37,773 nt of DNA from Amphibacillus sediminis NBRC 103570 (GTDB lineage: Bacteria > Bacillota > Bacilli > Bacillales > Amphibacillaceae). Location of the stretch: contig NZ_BCQW01000027.1 in the NCBI RefSeq assembly GCF_001552275.1, forward strand, positions 1-37,773. The letters are read 5' to 3'. Below the pieces are notes generated by a model, which ran no database searches, was not told the origin of the DNA, and saw only the letters and a list, made by a program, of their open reading frames with translations. This document shows, piece by piece, positions 17,475 to 26,370 of this stretch (the stretch's first letter is position 1; the number at the start of each line of letters is the position of its first letter). The translations under genes and the position numbers were made by a program.

Positions 17475-19212
17475 TGATCTCATCCTTTATTATTGGAATG
17501 GTAAACGTTACTTCTGTTCCAGTCCCTACCTCACTTTTTATCTTTATACCGTTTGTTTGATCTGGATTAAAATATAGCTGTAACCTGCGTGCAACATTAG
17601 CTAATGCAATCCCACGACCTTTTGTTGGCGCATTCGTTTCGTTACGAATGTTGTGATAAATCGTCTTCAATGTTTCCTCAGACATCCCAACGCCATTATC
17701 TTTAATCGATATAAAAGCTAAGTTCGATTCTTCAATTTGCCGAATGGTAATATGGACTCGTCCACGATCTGCTTGATTGCCAATTCCATGTAAGATGGCA
17801 TTCTCTACAAGTGGCTGAATTAATAATTTGGGTAAATGAATAGTGAGCAATTCGGGATCTACTTCTGTTATACAAGTCAATCTGTCGCCAAAGCGGATTT
17901 TCATAATCATAATATAATGTTGAATATGATTTAACTCCTCCTTTAATTTAACCCACTCTTCATCTTTAGAGCTGGTAATCGTATAACGAAATAAGTCTGA
18001 CATTGCTAAAACCATACTAGAAAGCTCTGTCTCACCCTTCTCATCTAATGACCAATAAAGGGAATCAAGTGTATTAAAAAGAAAGTGTGGATTTATTTGT
18101 GCCTGTAATGCTTTTAATTCGGTCCTACTTTTAATTAACTCTTTCTCATATACCATTTGGATCAAGTAATTGGTCTGCTCTGCTAACTGATTATACGTGT
18201 TGTTTAATTCATTAATTTCATAAGAAGCTACACTCGGTGGAGTTAATGTCAAAATCCCCTCACTTGCCTGGCGCATCGTTTCGGTCAAATTATGAATCGG
18301 TCTGGTAATGTAGGTTGATAGAAAATAAGAAAAGATAAAAAAGATAATAAAGCCAACGAATCCTGCAATTAAAATCGCTGTCCTAAGCAATGGGAGACCC
18401 TCTGTTAAACGATTCATTGGTGTGAGCATTATGACTGTCCAACCCGTAGCTTTCGAGCTTTCTTTAATTTGGATGTATTCTTGCTCTTCCATTACACGAG
18501 CAAGGTCTTCAGCATGCCAATGCATATCCGGTTTTGGCTCAGGATAATTGGAGGAAATAATCTGATCATATTGGTCGGTAACAATTGTGATCGGATCATG
18601 CTCATGTCCTTGCGTATGAGTCTGGAAATAATTTCTATTCACTCGAATCAATAGATAACCGCCATTGGTGAAATTTTGATCCATTAAACTGACTCGCCGC
18701 ATTAGTAAGAAATAATCAGGGTTAAGCTGGTCTTCGCCAATCCATATTAATTGCCCTCTAGCTGCTTCTGCCTTCTCAACCCATTCTCGATCAAGCTGCT
18801 CCTCTAGTCCTGGGCCATCTAACGGAATAATCTTTTCATATTGTGTGTTAAATAATTCTGTCATATAGATACCATCTGCGTTTGCCTGTAATCGGCTCGT
18901 AATGGTGATTAACTCTTGTTTATCACTAAAACTAGCCGGAATACCCCGCCATTCATCATACATAACAGCCTGTAACGTATCATTAGTCATCACTTGTTTT
19001 GTAATCAAATTCAACTGCTCAAAAAGTGAATCATAACGTCCAATTGCCTCAATAGCAGTTTGTTGTATTTGTTCCTCAGCATTTCTTTTTAATAGGTTAG
19101 CAACCTGATTAAAAATTAAAGAACTGACCACAACAAGAACAATCAATAAAACAAATAAGTAGACAGCTAGAATTTGATTCCTAAGCGTATTCCATTTCTC
19201 CAAAAAACGCAT
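17446..19212 (-). CDS. Sensor histidine kinase (YesM family)
   Basis: Membrane sensor kinase, 588 residues from the ATG at 19212, which follows AGGGGGGAAGG; the longer frame from 19230 places that site inside the gene. Order: membrane span near residues 10-35, extracellular sensing domain of about 230 residues, second span with ILIAGFVGFIIFFIFSYFL, a HAMP linker, then the His_kinase motif INPHFLFNTLDSLYW with H376, and an HATPase domain (LLIQPLVENAILHGI, IKDNGVGMS, GRGIALANV). Kinases of this type sense sugars with or without the binding protein. Overlaps the regulator gene and forms one operon with it. Confidence 0.93.
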   Translation of the reverse strand: MRFLEKWNTLRNQILAVYLFVLLIVLVVVSSLIFNQVANLLKRNAEEQIQQTAIEAIGRYDSLFEQLNLITKQVMTNDTLQAVMYDEWRGIPASFSDKQELITITSRLQANADGIYMTELFNTQYEKIIPLDGPGLEEQLDREWVEKAEAARGQLIWIGEDQLNPDYFLLMRRVSLMDQNFTNGGYLLIRVNRNYFQTHTQGHEHDPITIVTDQYDQIISSNYPEPKPDMHWHAEDLARVMEEQEYIQIKESSKATGWTVIMLTPMNRLTEGLPLLRTAILIAGFVGFIIFFIFSYFLSTYITRPIHNLTETMRQASEGILTLTPPSVASYEINELNNTYNQLAEQTNYLIQMVYEKELIKSRTELKALQAQINPHFLFNTLDSLYWSLDEKGETELSSMVLAMSDLFRYTITSSKDEEWVKLKEELNHIQHYIMIMKIRFGDRLTCITEVDPELLTIHLPKLLIQPLVENAILHGIGNQADRGRVHITIRQIEESNLAFISIKDNGVGMSEETLKTIYHNIRNETNAPTKGRGIALANVARRLQLYFNPDQTNGIKIKSEVGTGTEVTFTIPIIKDEINDDEEDTNC

Positions 19213-19537
19213 GCCTTCCCCCCTATTCATTACTACCTAACCAGTCTTAGGGATTATCTTTTTTCGCACGACATTTACAAGGCTATCTGATGTCATCATC
19301 TTATCAATTTCAATTGCCTTTGTCTATTCAATATACTAAGATTAATTACCATGACTTTACCTTCTCATCGACTTTCTTTTATAATAGCTATGTTGAATCC
19401 ATTCACTAAATCGTTTCCCGACTATTTCCTTGTTTTTTAAACACTTAATATCTATTAAAATAGTCGCTTGCTCACTGCTTCTGGAAATTTAGAAAATTTT
19501 TGAACATACGATTAGATATACTAAAGGGGGAATGATG
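19213..19537. other. Divergent intergenic region between the kinase and yvyE
   Basis: AT-rich divergent control region. A possible plus-strand promoter is TTTACC-N18-TATAAT around 19362-19391, matching SigA at 4 of 6 and 6 of 6, which would give yvyE a leader of about 140 bases. I find no cre-like palindrome and no clear minus-strand promoter. Confidence 0.35.
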
Positions 19538-20179
19538 ATGCTTAAAAGCTATTTCACTGTTAAAGCGCAAGGACATGCGGAAATTGAAATACAAAAGTCA
19601 CGCTTTATCGGTCATGTTAAGAGAGTAGAGTCGGAGGAAGAGGCTCAAGCATTTATCCAAGAAATAAAAAAAGAGCATGATCAAGCTACCCATAATTGTT
19701 CAGCCTATATGATAGGGGAACATGATCAAATCCAAAGAGCTAATGATGATGGCGAGCCGTCTGGAACAGCTGGCGTCCCCATCCTAGAAGTATTAAAGAA
19801 GAAAGGTTTAAAGGATACCTGTATTGTTGTCACCCGTTATTTTGGTGGTATAAAACTCGGAGCAGGTGGTTTAATTCGGGCATATTCAAATGCAACATCT
19901 GAAGTACTCAAACAAACTGGCCTCGTTGAGCGAAAGCTGATGAAGGAAGTCACCATTACAGTTGACTACGGTTTACTCGGAAAGGTCGAAAACGAATTAA
20001 GGCAAGCTCACTATCTGATAAACACAATTGATTATCTTGAGCACGTGCATTTCCAGGTACAAATTGAAGTCGATCGCCTCGACCCATTCAAAAGCTGGAT
20101 TACCGATCTAACTCATGCTCAAGTAAACATAACGATTAATGGTGAAAGCTATCTAGAGCTCCCCGTTGATTCACAATAG
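19538..20179 (+). CDS. yvyE: YvyE / YigZ family protein (IMPACT domain)
   Basis: Conserved protein of 213 residues with an N-terminal UPF0029/IMPACT domain (SRFIGHVKRVESEEEAQAF, ATHNCSAYMIG, NDDGEPSGTAGVPILEVL, VVTRYFGGIKLGAGGLIRAY) and a C-terminal DUF1949 domain. Bacterial members are linked to ribosome or translation functions only loosely; the biochemical role is not settled. Three ATGs follow one another at 19532, 19535 and 19538; the third stands seven bases after AGGGGG and is preferred. In B. subtilis it is a close neighbour of degS on the opposite strand; here about 6.6 kb of transporter genes separate them. Confidence 0.93.
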   Translation: MLKSYFTVKAQGHAEIEIQKSRFIGHVKRVESEEEAQAFIQEIKKEHDQATHNCSAYMIGEHDQIQRANDDGEPSGTAGVPILEVLKKKGLKDTCIVVTRYFGGIKLGAGGLIRAYSNATSEVLKQTGLVERKLMKEVTITVDYGLLGKVENELRQAHYLINTIDYLEHVHFQVQIEVDRLDPFKSWITDLTHAQVNITINGESYLELPVDSQ

Positions 20180-20216
20180 CCAGTATATACTAAGGTATAA
20201 TTTGAAGGTGGTTTAA

Positions 20217-20469
20217 TAAAGTAAAACTTCGTTCAGTTTGGGGTTTCAACGCATAGGATGTGCTCGTGCAGACGTTGCGACACAACGTCGCAAACTTAGT
20301 TAGCTTCCTCTCTCCCCGCTGAACGTTAGTTGAACCAATCGGACCGTTACTGGCTATTGGATCTCCCACTTTAAATGACGTGTTTCCTTATTTCTTGAAG
20401 TGGAAGTCTTACAAAAGCCCTTCGATGGGGCAAGTAATCGCAGCCCCAGCCATTTACACTACGATAAAA
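20217..20469 (+). repeat. Structured interspersed repeat, copy 3
   Basis: Full-length copy starting 38 bases after the yvyE stop, TAAAGTAAAACTTCG to CTACGATAAAA. The GACGTTG/CAACGTC hairpin, GGA-loop hairpin (20251-20263) and GGGGC...GCCCC hairpin of the 3' domain are intact. The outer stem has TTCAGTTTGGGG opposite CCCCGCTGAACG. It may end the yvyE transcript in place of a normal terminator, none of which is visible. Confidence 0.93.
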
Positions 20470-20626
20470 GTGGCGACTTCTGCTGAATAAAGTTAAATAA
20501 ATAAGCCCTATAGCAACAAAACCCCGAAGCTATCAAGGATAGTAGCATCGACAAGTACTTGTAGTTTTTTATCTAAAGTAATATCTTTAAACAATTAGTG
20601 TTAAACTTGTCATGGAGGTGTTAAAG

Positions 20627-20815
20627 ATGAGAAAAGAGAAAGAAAAACCTGAAAGAAAACGGGAACGCTTTAGAAGTGAAGAGTTGAAAAGACAATCAAG
20701 TAGTATACATGGTTCTAATTTATCTGATTTGGTGGGAAGTATGAGTTGGAAATCAATGGGTCTATTGGTGCTAATCATAATAGTTTTTTTTGTTGTTTTA
20801 AAGCTAATGCTTTAG
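20627..20815 (+). CDS. Small single-span membrane protein, DUF6366-like
   Basis: A 62-residue protein: highly charged N-terminus (MRKEKEKPERKRERFRSEEL), a conserved-looking NLSDLVGSMSWKSMG segment, then one hydrophobic span (LLVLIIIVFFVVLKLML) at the C-terminus. This layout matches the DUF6366 small proteins of Bacillaceae, function unknown; the family call is from memory of the pattern. I choose the ATG at 20627 because GGAGG stands eight bases before it; the longer frame from 20612 places that site inside the gene. Confidence 0.72.
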   Translation: MRKEKEKPERKRERFRSEELKRQSSSIHGSNLSDLVGSMSWKSMGLLVLIIIVFFVVLKLML

Positions 20816-21671
20816 AAATATATTTTTAAAATCAGGAATTTTCACAATATTTATAATCTCTTTCTCTGTTCGGTAATGTTAATCTATTAACAAATACCAT
20901 ATAATAGAAAAGTGACATTCTTAATGGTGTTAGCTATTTCTGGTATATCTTTTGCTATATCTAAATCACCAACTTCAAATTCTTTTTCATACACTACAGG
21001 TTGGGGTCTCAAAAACCGTTCTAGGAGCATATGGCGCACAAGCTTGGTCTAGTGCGACTCTTAAAACAGATGGGATGGGAGGTTCTCACTTTATTGAAGA
21101 GGAAATTCCTTCCCTTAAAGACCTTTTTAATTTACTCTGGCTACTATAGACTCACAGAAACAAAGATGCTTCTGAGAAGTACAAGACAATTAATATCTGG
21201 CACATTTATTGTTAGCTAAACTCCTCTTTACCTCTACAGCTTTTCTCGGCTGATCTTTAAGCTACTATACCTACTTGCTGGACTCTTTGGCAGTCTTATA
21301 ATAATATCGTACCTAATATGAGACATTATTTAAAAGTAAGCTTCCGATTTCAAAAATAGCAGCCATATCAACATTTGTTGCATCAGCAACCTTCGATCCA
21401 GTAAATTACTTCTTGTTTTCTCTCTAATCAGATAGATTGGTGTACTCTAAATCACAAATAACCCACATGAATACGAGTGAAAACGTACTAGCTATAAAAG
21501 ATAATTTCAAAGCACCCAAGAACCACTCTTCTCTAGCTATGTCGCCTGATAAAAAAGTACTTGAGAAATAGCTGGATAATTATGAAGCTAAAACCCGAAA
21601 ACAGACCATAGCTCCCTATAAATCTTGGTATGATACAATATAAATGAAGCTGAATCCGATCACCACAAGGG
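20816..21671. other. Decayed region without intact genes
   Basis: About 850 bases of broken sequence. Short open runs exist (for example one reading KTVLGAYGAQAWSSATLK near 21016-21069 and a hydrophobic run near 21230-21310), but each is cut by stops within 70 codons and has no ribosome binding site. It is best seen as degenerating foreign or redundant DNA next to the hsdS remnant. Confidence 0.5.
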
Positions 21672-22383
21672 GTTAGATTACATGAATTAATCGAATCATC
21701 TACTTATGGTACACCTGCTAAAGCGAATGAGAATACATCTGGGATACTTAAATGGGCACATTGTTAATGGAAAAATTGATGATAAAAAACTAAAGTATCT
21801 ACCACAGAAACATGAAGATGTGAAAAAATTAGTTTTGGAAGAAAATGATTTCCTTTTTAATCGTACAAATAGTTATGAGTTAGTTGGAAAGACTGCTATA
21901 TTAGAAGCAAAATATGCTAATAATGTAACATTTGCATCCTATTTTATTAGAGTACGGCTATTTGATAAGGAGTTCTAGCTTCATATATTTGTGAACACAT
22001 CAATAACTATATAGGAAGGATTTTATTATTATCAATGGTAACTCAACAAGTTGGTCAAGCTAATATAAATTCACAAAAATTAGCGTCATTACCGGTCCCG
22101 CTTCCGCCAAAAGAAGAAATAAATAAACTATCTATTCACCTAAACCCGCTAAAAAAATTTGGATAAAAAAATATTATTATACTAAATATCGAACAATCTA
22201 TTGCTAGATTAAAACAATCCATCCTAAACAAAGCCCCTCCGAGGTGAACTTGGAACAAATGATCCAACAGAAGAGAGTGCACTAGAACTCTTAAAAGAAG
22301 TTCTTAAAGAAAAATGGTATAATATTAGAGACCAAAAGTCATGTGAAAAAAATATAAAACATAACTATAACAAGAACCAATAA
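21672..22383 (+). pseudogene. hsdS: Remnant of type I restriction specificity subunit HsdS
   Basis: Pieces of an HsdS second target-recognition domain in different frames: STYGTPAKANENTSG, HIVNGKIDDKKLKYLPQKHE, FLFNRTNSYELVGKTAI, then LPVPLPPKEEINKL and the usual C-terminal block IARLKQSILNKA ... RGELGTNDPTEESALELLKE. The gene is broken by several frameshifts and stops, and the first recognition domain is not recognisable. No hsdM or hsdR is nearby. HsdS would have given sequence specificity to a type I restriction-modification enzyme; this copy cannot work. Confidence 0.8.
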
Positions 22384-22507
22384 CCAGAACTTTTTTTGCT
22401 TGTTTAAAACTAATATAGTGATAAGGAGACTCTCCTTGTGACTTAATCAGCCTATCTCGTATTCGATATTTTCGAATAATACTTCTAACAATGTAAGGGG
22501 GAGAAAT

Positions 22508-23089
22508 ATGAAAAAAATCGCACTACTTTTCATTTTAGTTGGACTTGTTTTTCTCTCAATCGGAGGATATCGGTATTTTAAGCTGCAAGCCTCTGAAAAA
22601 CAAGCCTTTGCCGAAGCAAATGCCTTATTAAACAACCGAGATAACACTGGTCAAGAATACGATATCCGTTTGTTTGATCCCAGTCATGGTGAAACGGTCG
22701 GTTTACTTGAAATAGAAAAAATTAACGCTTCCCTACCTATTGTAGAAGGCACCGATCCGGATGACTTAGAACGCGGGGTCGGGCATCATTCTGCAACTGC
22801 CTATCCCGGTCAGGATGATCAAATTCTCTTGTCGGGTCATCGTGACACTGTTTTTACCCGTCTTGGTGAAGTGGAGGTTGGGGATATCCTTACCGTTAAA
22901 CTTCCGTACGGCGATTTTCATTACGAAATGGTTGGAGCAAAAATTGTTGACGCAGATGATCGAACCATTATACAATCGACTGCACCCGATGAAGAGCTAG
23001 TGATATCAACTTGTTATCCATTTGGCTATATCGGAAATGCACCAGAACGCTATATCTTGTACGCTAAACCTGTGAATGTTTCAGATTAA
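22508..23089 (+). CDS. Class D sortase
   Basis: Sortase of 193 residues with an N-terminal signal anchor (IALLFILVGLVFLSIGG) and an extracellular catalytic barrel. Catalytic residues are visible: H111 in LLSGHRDT, C169 in LVISTCYPF and R181 in NAPERYILY. The short length, single N-terminal anchor and motif style place it in class D, found in spore formers, whose known substrates carry LPNTA-like signals. No such substrate is encoded in the window. AGGGGGAG lies before ATG. Eleven bases separate it from the penicillin-binding protein gene, so the two form an operon. Confidence 0.9.
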   Translation: MKKIALLFILVGLVFLSIGGYRYFKLQASEKQAFAEANALLNNRDNTGQEYDIRLFDPSHGETVGLLEIEKINASLPIVEGTDPDDLERGVGHHSATAYPGQDDQILLSGHRDTVFTRLGEVEVGDILTVKLPYGDFHYEMVGAKIVDADDRTIIQSTAPDEELVISTCYPFGYIGNAPERYILYAKPVNVSD

Positions 23090-23100
23090 AAGGAGGAATT

Positions 23101-25119
23101 ATGAAACAGTTAAGTAAAATCATAACGATTATTCTGCTCTTTCTATTAGCCGCTTGTTCTAAAGAGGAAGCGATTCTTCCAGAAGATCGCTTTGAGGAAT
23201 ACATCGATTTGTGGATCGAACAGGATTTCTCATCAATGTATCAGTATTTATCAGACCAAGCATTGGCCGAATACGATACCGAAGCCTTTATTGAACGATA
23301 TCAAAAAATTTATGACGATTTAGCTATCACAGACCTAACAATTGATTATTCTATTCCAGAAACCGAGGAGGATCAAGATCCGCCCACCGTCTTCCCAGTT
23401 ACTGTTACTCAGCAATCGATTGCAGGTGAAATCAGCTTTGAGAGTGAGATCACCATGGTGGAAAAGCTAGATGAAGATGAAAAGAGTGATTGGAAAGTTG
23501 ATTGGCATCCTGGTTTAATCTTTCCAGAGCTAAAAGAAGGCGGTTCGATCGCTATTGTAAAAACAGAAACAAGTCGTGGAGAGATTTTTGATCAGTATGG
23601 GAATGGACTTGCGATCAATGGAACAGCTTACGAAATTGGAGTTGATCCCGGTCAATTTACCGAACAACGCGATCAAGAAATCAAAGCGATTGCCGACATA
23701 CTCGGAATCAGCGTCTCCTCAATCGAATCAGCTCTTGATCAAGGCTGGGTAACCGATGGTGTATTTGTACCATTGAAAATTATCTCTCCTCATGAAGGAG
23801 AGATCATTGATGAGATCATGGCCATACCTGCCGTACTAAGCCGAGAAACAACTGGGCGCGTCTATCCTTATGGAGAAGCTATGGCTCATTTAATCGGGTA
23901 TACTGGTAACATAACCGCGGAAGAGCTAGAAAAAGCCGAACCAGGTGAATACAGTGAACAAGACCAGATTGGAAAACGAGGACTTGAACAATTATTTGAG
24001 CAACGCCTACGTGGTGAACCTGGGATTCGAATCGTTGTTGAACATGATGGACAACGTACCGGCATTGCTGAAAGATCGCCTCAACCAGGTGAAGATATCG
24101 GCTTAACTATTGATGCCAATATTCAAACAGCATTGTACGAGAGTTTTGATGGTGCTGCAGGTACTGCCGCTGCCATTGATCCAAAAACAGGTGAAACACT
24201 GGCGCTCGTATCAAGCCCATCATTTGACCCACATTTGTTCACTTATGGTATAAGTCAAAAGCAGTATGACCAGCTTAATGAAGCACCCGATCAACCCATG
24301 TTAAATCGCTTTGCTGCCACTTATTCTCCAGGCTCATCGTTTAAACCAATTACAAGCATGATTGGTTTAAATAATGGTTCAATTAAACAAGACGAAGCTA
24401 TCGAAATTGAGGGACTCACTTGGACTAAAGACGGTTGGGGGAACTTCCGTGTTCGAAGGGTTTCTGAGTCGAACGGTCCTGTCGACTTACGTGATGCTTT
24501 AATTCGTTCTGATAATATCTTCTTTGCACAAAAAGCATTGGCGATCGGAGAAGATGCCTTTGTTGCTGGACTTGAAGATTTAGGATTTGGTGAAGATGGC
24601 TTACCTTACACATATCCGATTCGATCGAGTACGATCTCAAATGATGGGGGATTTAACCGAGAAGCTTTACTAGCCGATTCTGGCTATGGCCAGGGAGAAA
24701 TATTGATGAGTAGCTTGCATCTTGCTGCTGCTTATTCGGCTATTCTAAATGATGGGGCTATGATTCAACCCATTCTTGAAGCAAGTGAAGAAACAAGCCA
24801 AATCTTCCAAGATCAGATCATTTCCGCTGATCAGGCGAGTTACTTACGTGATGCACTTCGACAAGTGGTCGCTAGTCCCAATGGAACGGGTCAACAAGCC
24901 AATATTGACCAAGTTGATTTATCAGGAAAAACTGGAACAGCTGAATTGAAGCAAACATTAGATGAGGAAAGCGGTACTGAAAATGGTTGGTTTGTCGCTT
25001 ATCCTGATAACCAGGAATTGATTATCGCCATGATGGTTGAAAATGTTCAAGAACATGGTGGAAGTGGCTATACAACGAAAAAACTTGCTAGCTTTTTTGC
25101 AGAAATGTATCAAAATTAA
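23101..25119 (+). CDS. pbpC: Class B penicillin-binding protein (PBP3 / MecA-like)
   Basis: Transpeptidase of 672 residues that cross-links peptidoglycan outside the membrane. A lipoprotein-like signal ends at C19 (FLLAACS). Then an NTF2-like MecA N-terminal domain (about 25-145), a PBP dimerisation domain (TSRGEIFDQYGNGLA, GRVYPYGEAMAHLIGYTG), and the transpeptidase with S412-SFK-415, S470-D-N472 and K610-TG. Length and order match B. subtilis PBP3, a low-affinity enzyme that confers some intrinsic beta-lactam tolerance. AAAAGGAGG precedes ATG. Coupling with a sortase gene is notable, because both act on the same wall precursors. Confidence 0.92.
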   Translation: MKQLSKIITIILLFLLAACSKEEAILPEDRFEEYIDLWIEQDFSSMYQYLSDQALAEYDTEAFIERYQKIYDDLAITDLTIDYSIPETEEDQDPPTVFPVTVTQQSIAGEISFESEITMVEKLDEDEKSDWKVDWHPGLIFPELKEGGSIAIVKTETSRGEIFDQYGNGLAINGTAYEIGVDPGQFTEQRDQEIKAIADILGISVSSIESALDQGWVTDGVFVPLKIISPHEGEIIDEIMAIPAVLSRETTGRVYPYGEAMAHLIGYTGNITAEELEKAEPGEYSEQDQIGKRGLEQLFEQRLRGEPGIRIVVEHDGQRTGIAERSPQPGEDIGLTIDANIQTALYESFDGAAGTAAAIDPKTGETLALVSSPSFDPHLFTYGISQKQYDQLNEAPDQPMLNRFAATYSPGSSFKPITSMIGLNNGSIKQDEAIEIEGLTWTKDGWGNFRVRRVSESNGPVDLRDALIRSDNIFFAQKALAIGEDAFVAGLEDLGFGEDGLPYTYPIRSSTISNDGGFNREALLADSGYGQGEILMSSLHLAAAYSAILNDGAMIQPILEASEETSQIFQDQIISADQASYLRDALRQVVASPNGTGQQANIDQVDLSGKTGTAELKQTLDEESGTENGWFVAYPDNQELIIAMMVENVQEHGGSGYTTKKLASFFAEMYQN

Positions 25120-25189
25120 CGGATGCAATTTGAATGAGGTCTAGTGGTATCAAGGCTTTGTTCTTAAAAAGAATATCGTTTTTTGCATT

Positions 25190-25240
25190 AAATTGGCTGG
25201 GATTGAGTTCTAGAGAATTGGACTTAATCCAGCCAATTTT
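25190..25240 (+). terminator. Intrinsic terminator of the sortase-pbpC operon
   Basis: AAATTGGCTGGGATT pairs with AATCCAGCCAATTTT around a loop of about 20 bases and ends in TTTT, 70 bases after the pbpC stop. Confidence 0.78.
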
Positions 25241-25274
25241 AATTGATCAAACTCGCCTTGGTTTGCGACCAGAT

Positions 25275-25440
25275 GTTATCGAGCGAAGCTCGATAACTTT
25301 CCTCTGAAAGTCTGTGACATCCGCTGGAGGCTTTAACTTTATTCAGCCGGGGGTTGAACCCCTACTGAATAGAAAACAAATAAGGATTCACCTTACCACT
25401 TTTAGAAGTAGGAGGCTTCTGTTGAGTGAAGTTAAACGTC
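25275..25440 (-). mobile_element. Structured remnant resembling an IS200/IS605-type end
   Basis: Three nested signals: a perfect hairpin GTTATCGAGC-GAA-GCTCGATAAC (25275-25297), a hairpin TATTCAG...CTGAATA with inner GGGG/CCCC (25340-25371), and a long-range stem TTTAACTTTATTCA / TGAGTGAAGTTAAA (12 of 14) enclosing it. On the minus strand it also reads GAAGCCTCCTACTT...AAGTGG, similar in style to subterminal hairpins of TnpB-type elements. No tnpA or tnpB is present. The family call is an inference; it could instead be an unrelated structured RNA. Confidence 0.3.
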
Positions 25441-25499
25441 TTAAAATGTAAGTAAGTAGATTGAGACAGCATCGATTATTCACACGAAAAATTCATCTA

Positions 25500-25682
25500 T
25501 TACATTAGTTTCGGTAATAACTTTGTCTCCGCATGCATATCTGATTGACATAATGGACAGCTTGGCTTCTTTTTAAAGGAATAAGCAGCTCGCATCCACC
25601 CCTGACAGTCATCATTGGTACAGGTCCAAATTCTTGTTTCTTCTTCTTCAACAGGTTCCCGTCTATTATTATAGTATGCCAT
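25500..25682 (-). CDS. ydjO: Cold-inducible protein YdjO family
   Basis: A 60-residue zinc-ribbon protein with two CxxC-type pairs (CTNDDC at 21-26 and CPLC at 42-45) and the conserved WTC...DCQGWMRAAYSF core of YdjO. The function of the family is unknown beyond induction in the cold in B. subtilis. GGGGG precedes ATG. Isolated gene on the minus strand. Confidence 0.85.
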   Translation of the reverse strand: MAYYNNRREPVEEEETRIWTCTNDDCQGWMRAAYSFKKKPSCPLCQSDMHAETKLLPKLM

Positions 25683-26041
25683 TTTAACTAGCCCCCTTTT
25701 TGGGATATATTACTATTATACGCTTGTTCAGTGACGAATACAAACGACCCTTATTTCAAGCCGAGGTGATTATTACCTGATTTTTTAAAAACAGGGGCTA
25801 AAATAGGTCTTTGGTCCGATGGATTTTACTCAAAAATATTTTATAATGAAAACGGTTACAATTTTGGAATATATATCTCTCCTACTGACTTGAATAACTC
25901 GTATTCATGCTCTCAGCAGAGATAGCGTATTTTTTCAAATTAGATTGTCCCCCTTATTGGCATCCAATTTTTATATTGGATGTATTTTTTTGTATACAAA
26001 ATAGGCTACATAAAAATATATCGTATTGACGTCCCATTAAC
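25683..26041. other. Intergenic region with an orphan terminator
   Basis: No gene. A plus-strand terminator-like hairpin CATCCAAT...ATTGGATG (25961-25982) followed by seven Ts has no obvious gene upstream on that strand. A short untranslated RNA could end here, but I see only a lone TATAAT near 25841 without a fitting -35. Confidence 0.4.
25961..25992 (+). terminator. Orphan intrinsic terminator
   Basis: Eight-base-pair stem CATCCAAT/ATTGGATG, loop TTTTAT, then TATTTTTTT. No protein gene upstream on the plus strand. Confidence 0.6.
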
Positions 26042-26287
26042 TAAAGTGAAACTTCGTTTAGTGGGGGGGTTTCGACGGATGTGCTAGTGCAGGCGTTGCA
26101 ACACGACGTCGCAAACTTAGTCAGCTTCCTCTCTCCCCACTGAACGTTAGTTGAACCAATCGGGCGTTACTGGCTGTTGGAACTCCCACTCAGACATGAC
26201 GTATTCCCTTATTTCTCGAAGTAGGAGGCTTACAAAAGCCCTTCGATGGGGCGAGTAATCGCAGCCCCAGCCAGTTACACTTATAAA
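26042..26287 (+). repeat. Structured interspersed repeat, copy 4
   Basis: Nearly complete copy starting TAAAGTGAAACTTCG. It lacks six bases (GCATAG) just before GGATGTGC, so it has lost the GGA-loop hairpin seen in the others. The inner hairpin reads GGCGTTG/CGACGTC, where both differences keep G-U pairs. The 3' end is altered to TTACACTTATAAA. It ends 84 bases upstream of the aldo/keto reductase start and may lie in its leader. Confidence 0.92.
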
Positions 26288-26370
26288 TTGGTTTAAAGTG
26301 ATCCATTTTATCCTTAGCAAGGAAATATGATATGCTAAAAGAAGACGATTAAGACTAATGAGGTGAAGAA

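Noticed and set aside
20952-21219. Two overlapping open frames of about 60 residues
   Set aside because: No ribosome binding site, no recognisable family, and surrounded by decayed sequence.
22459-22477. TATTCGA/TCGAATA hairpin before the sortase gene
   Set aside because: Small stem without other signals; possible operator but nothing supports it.
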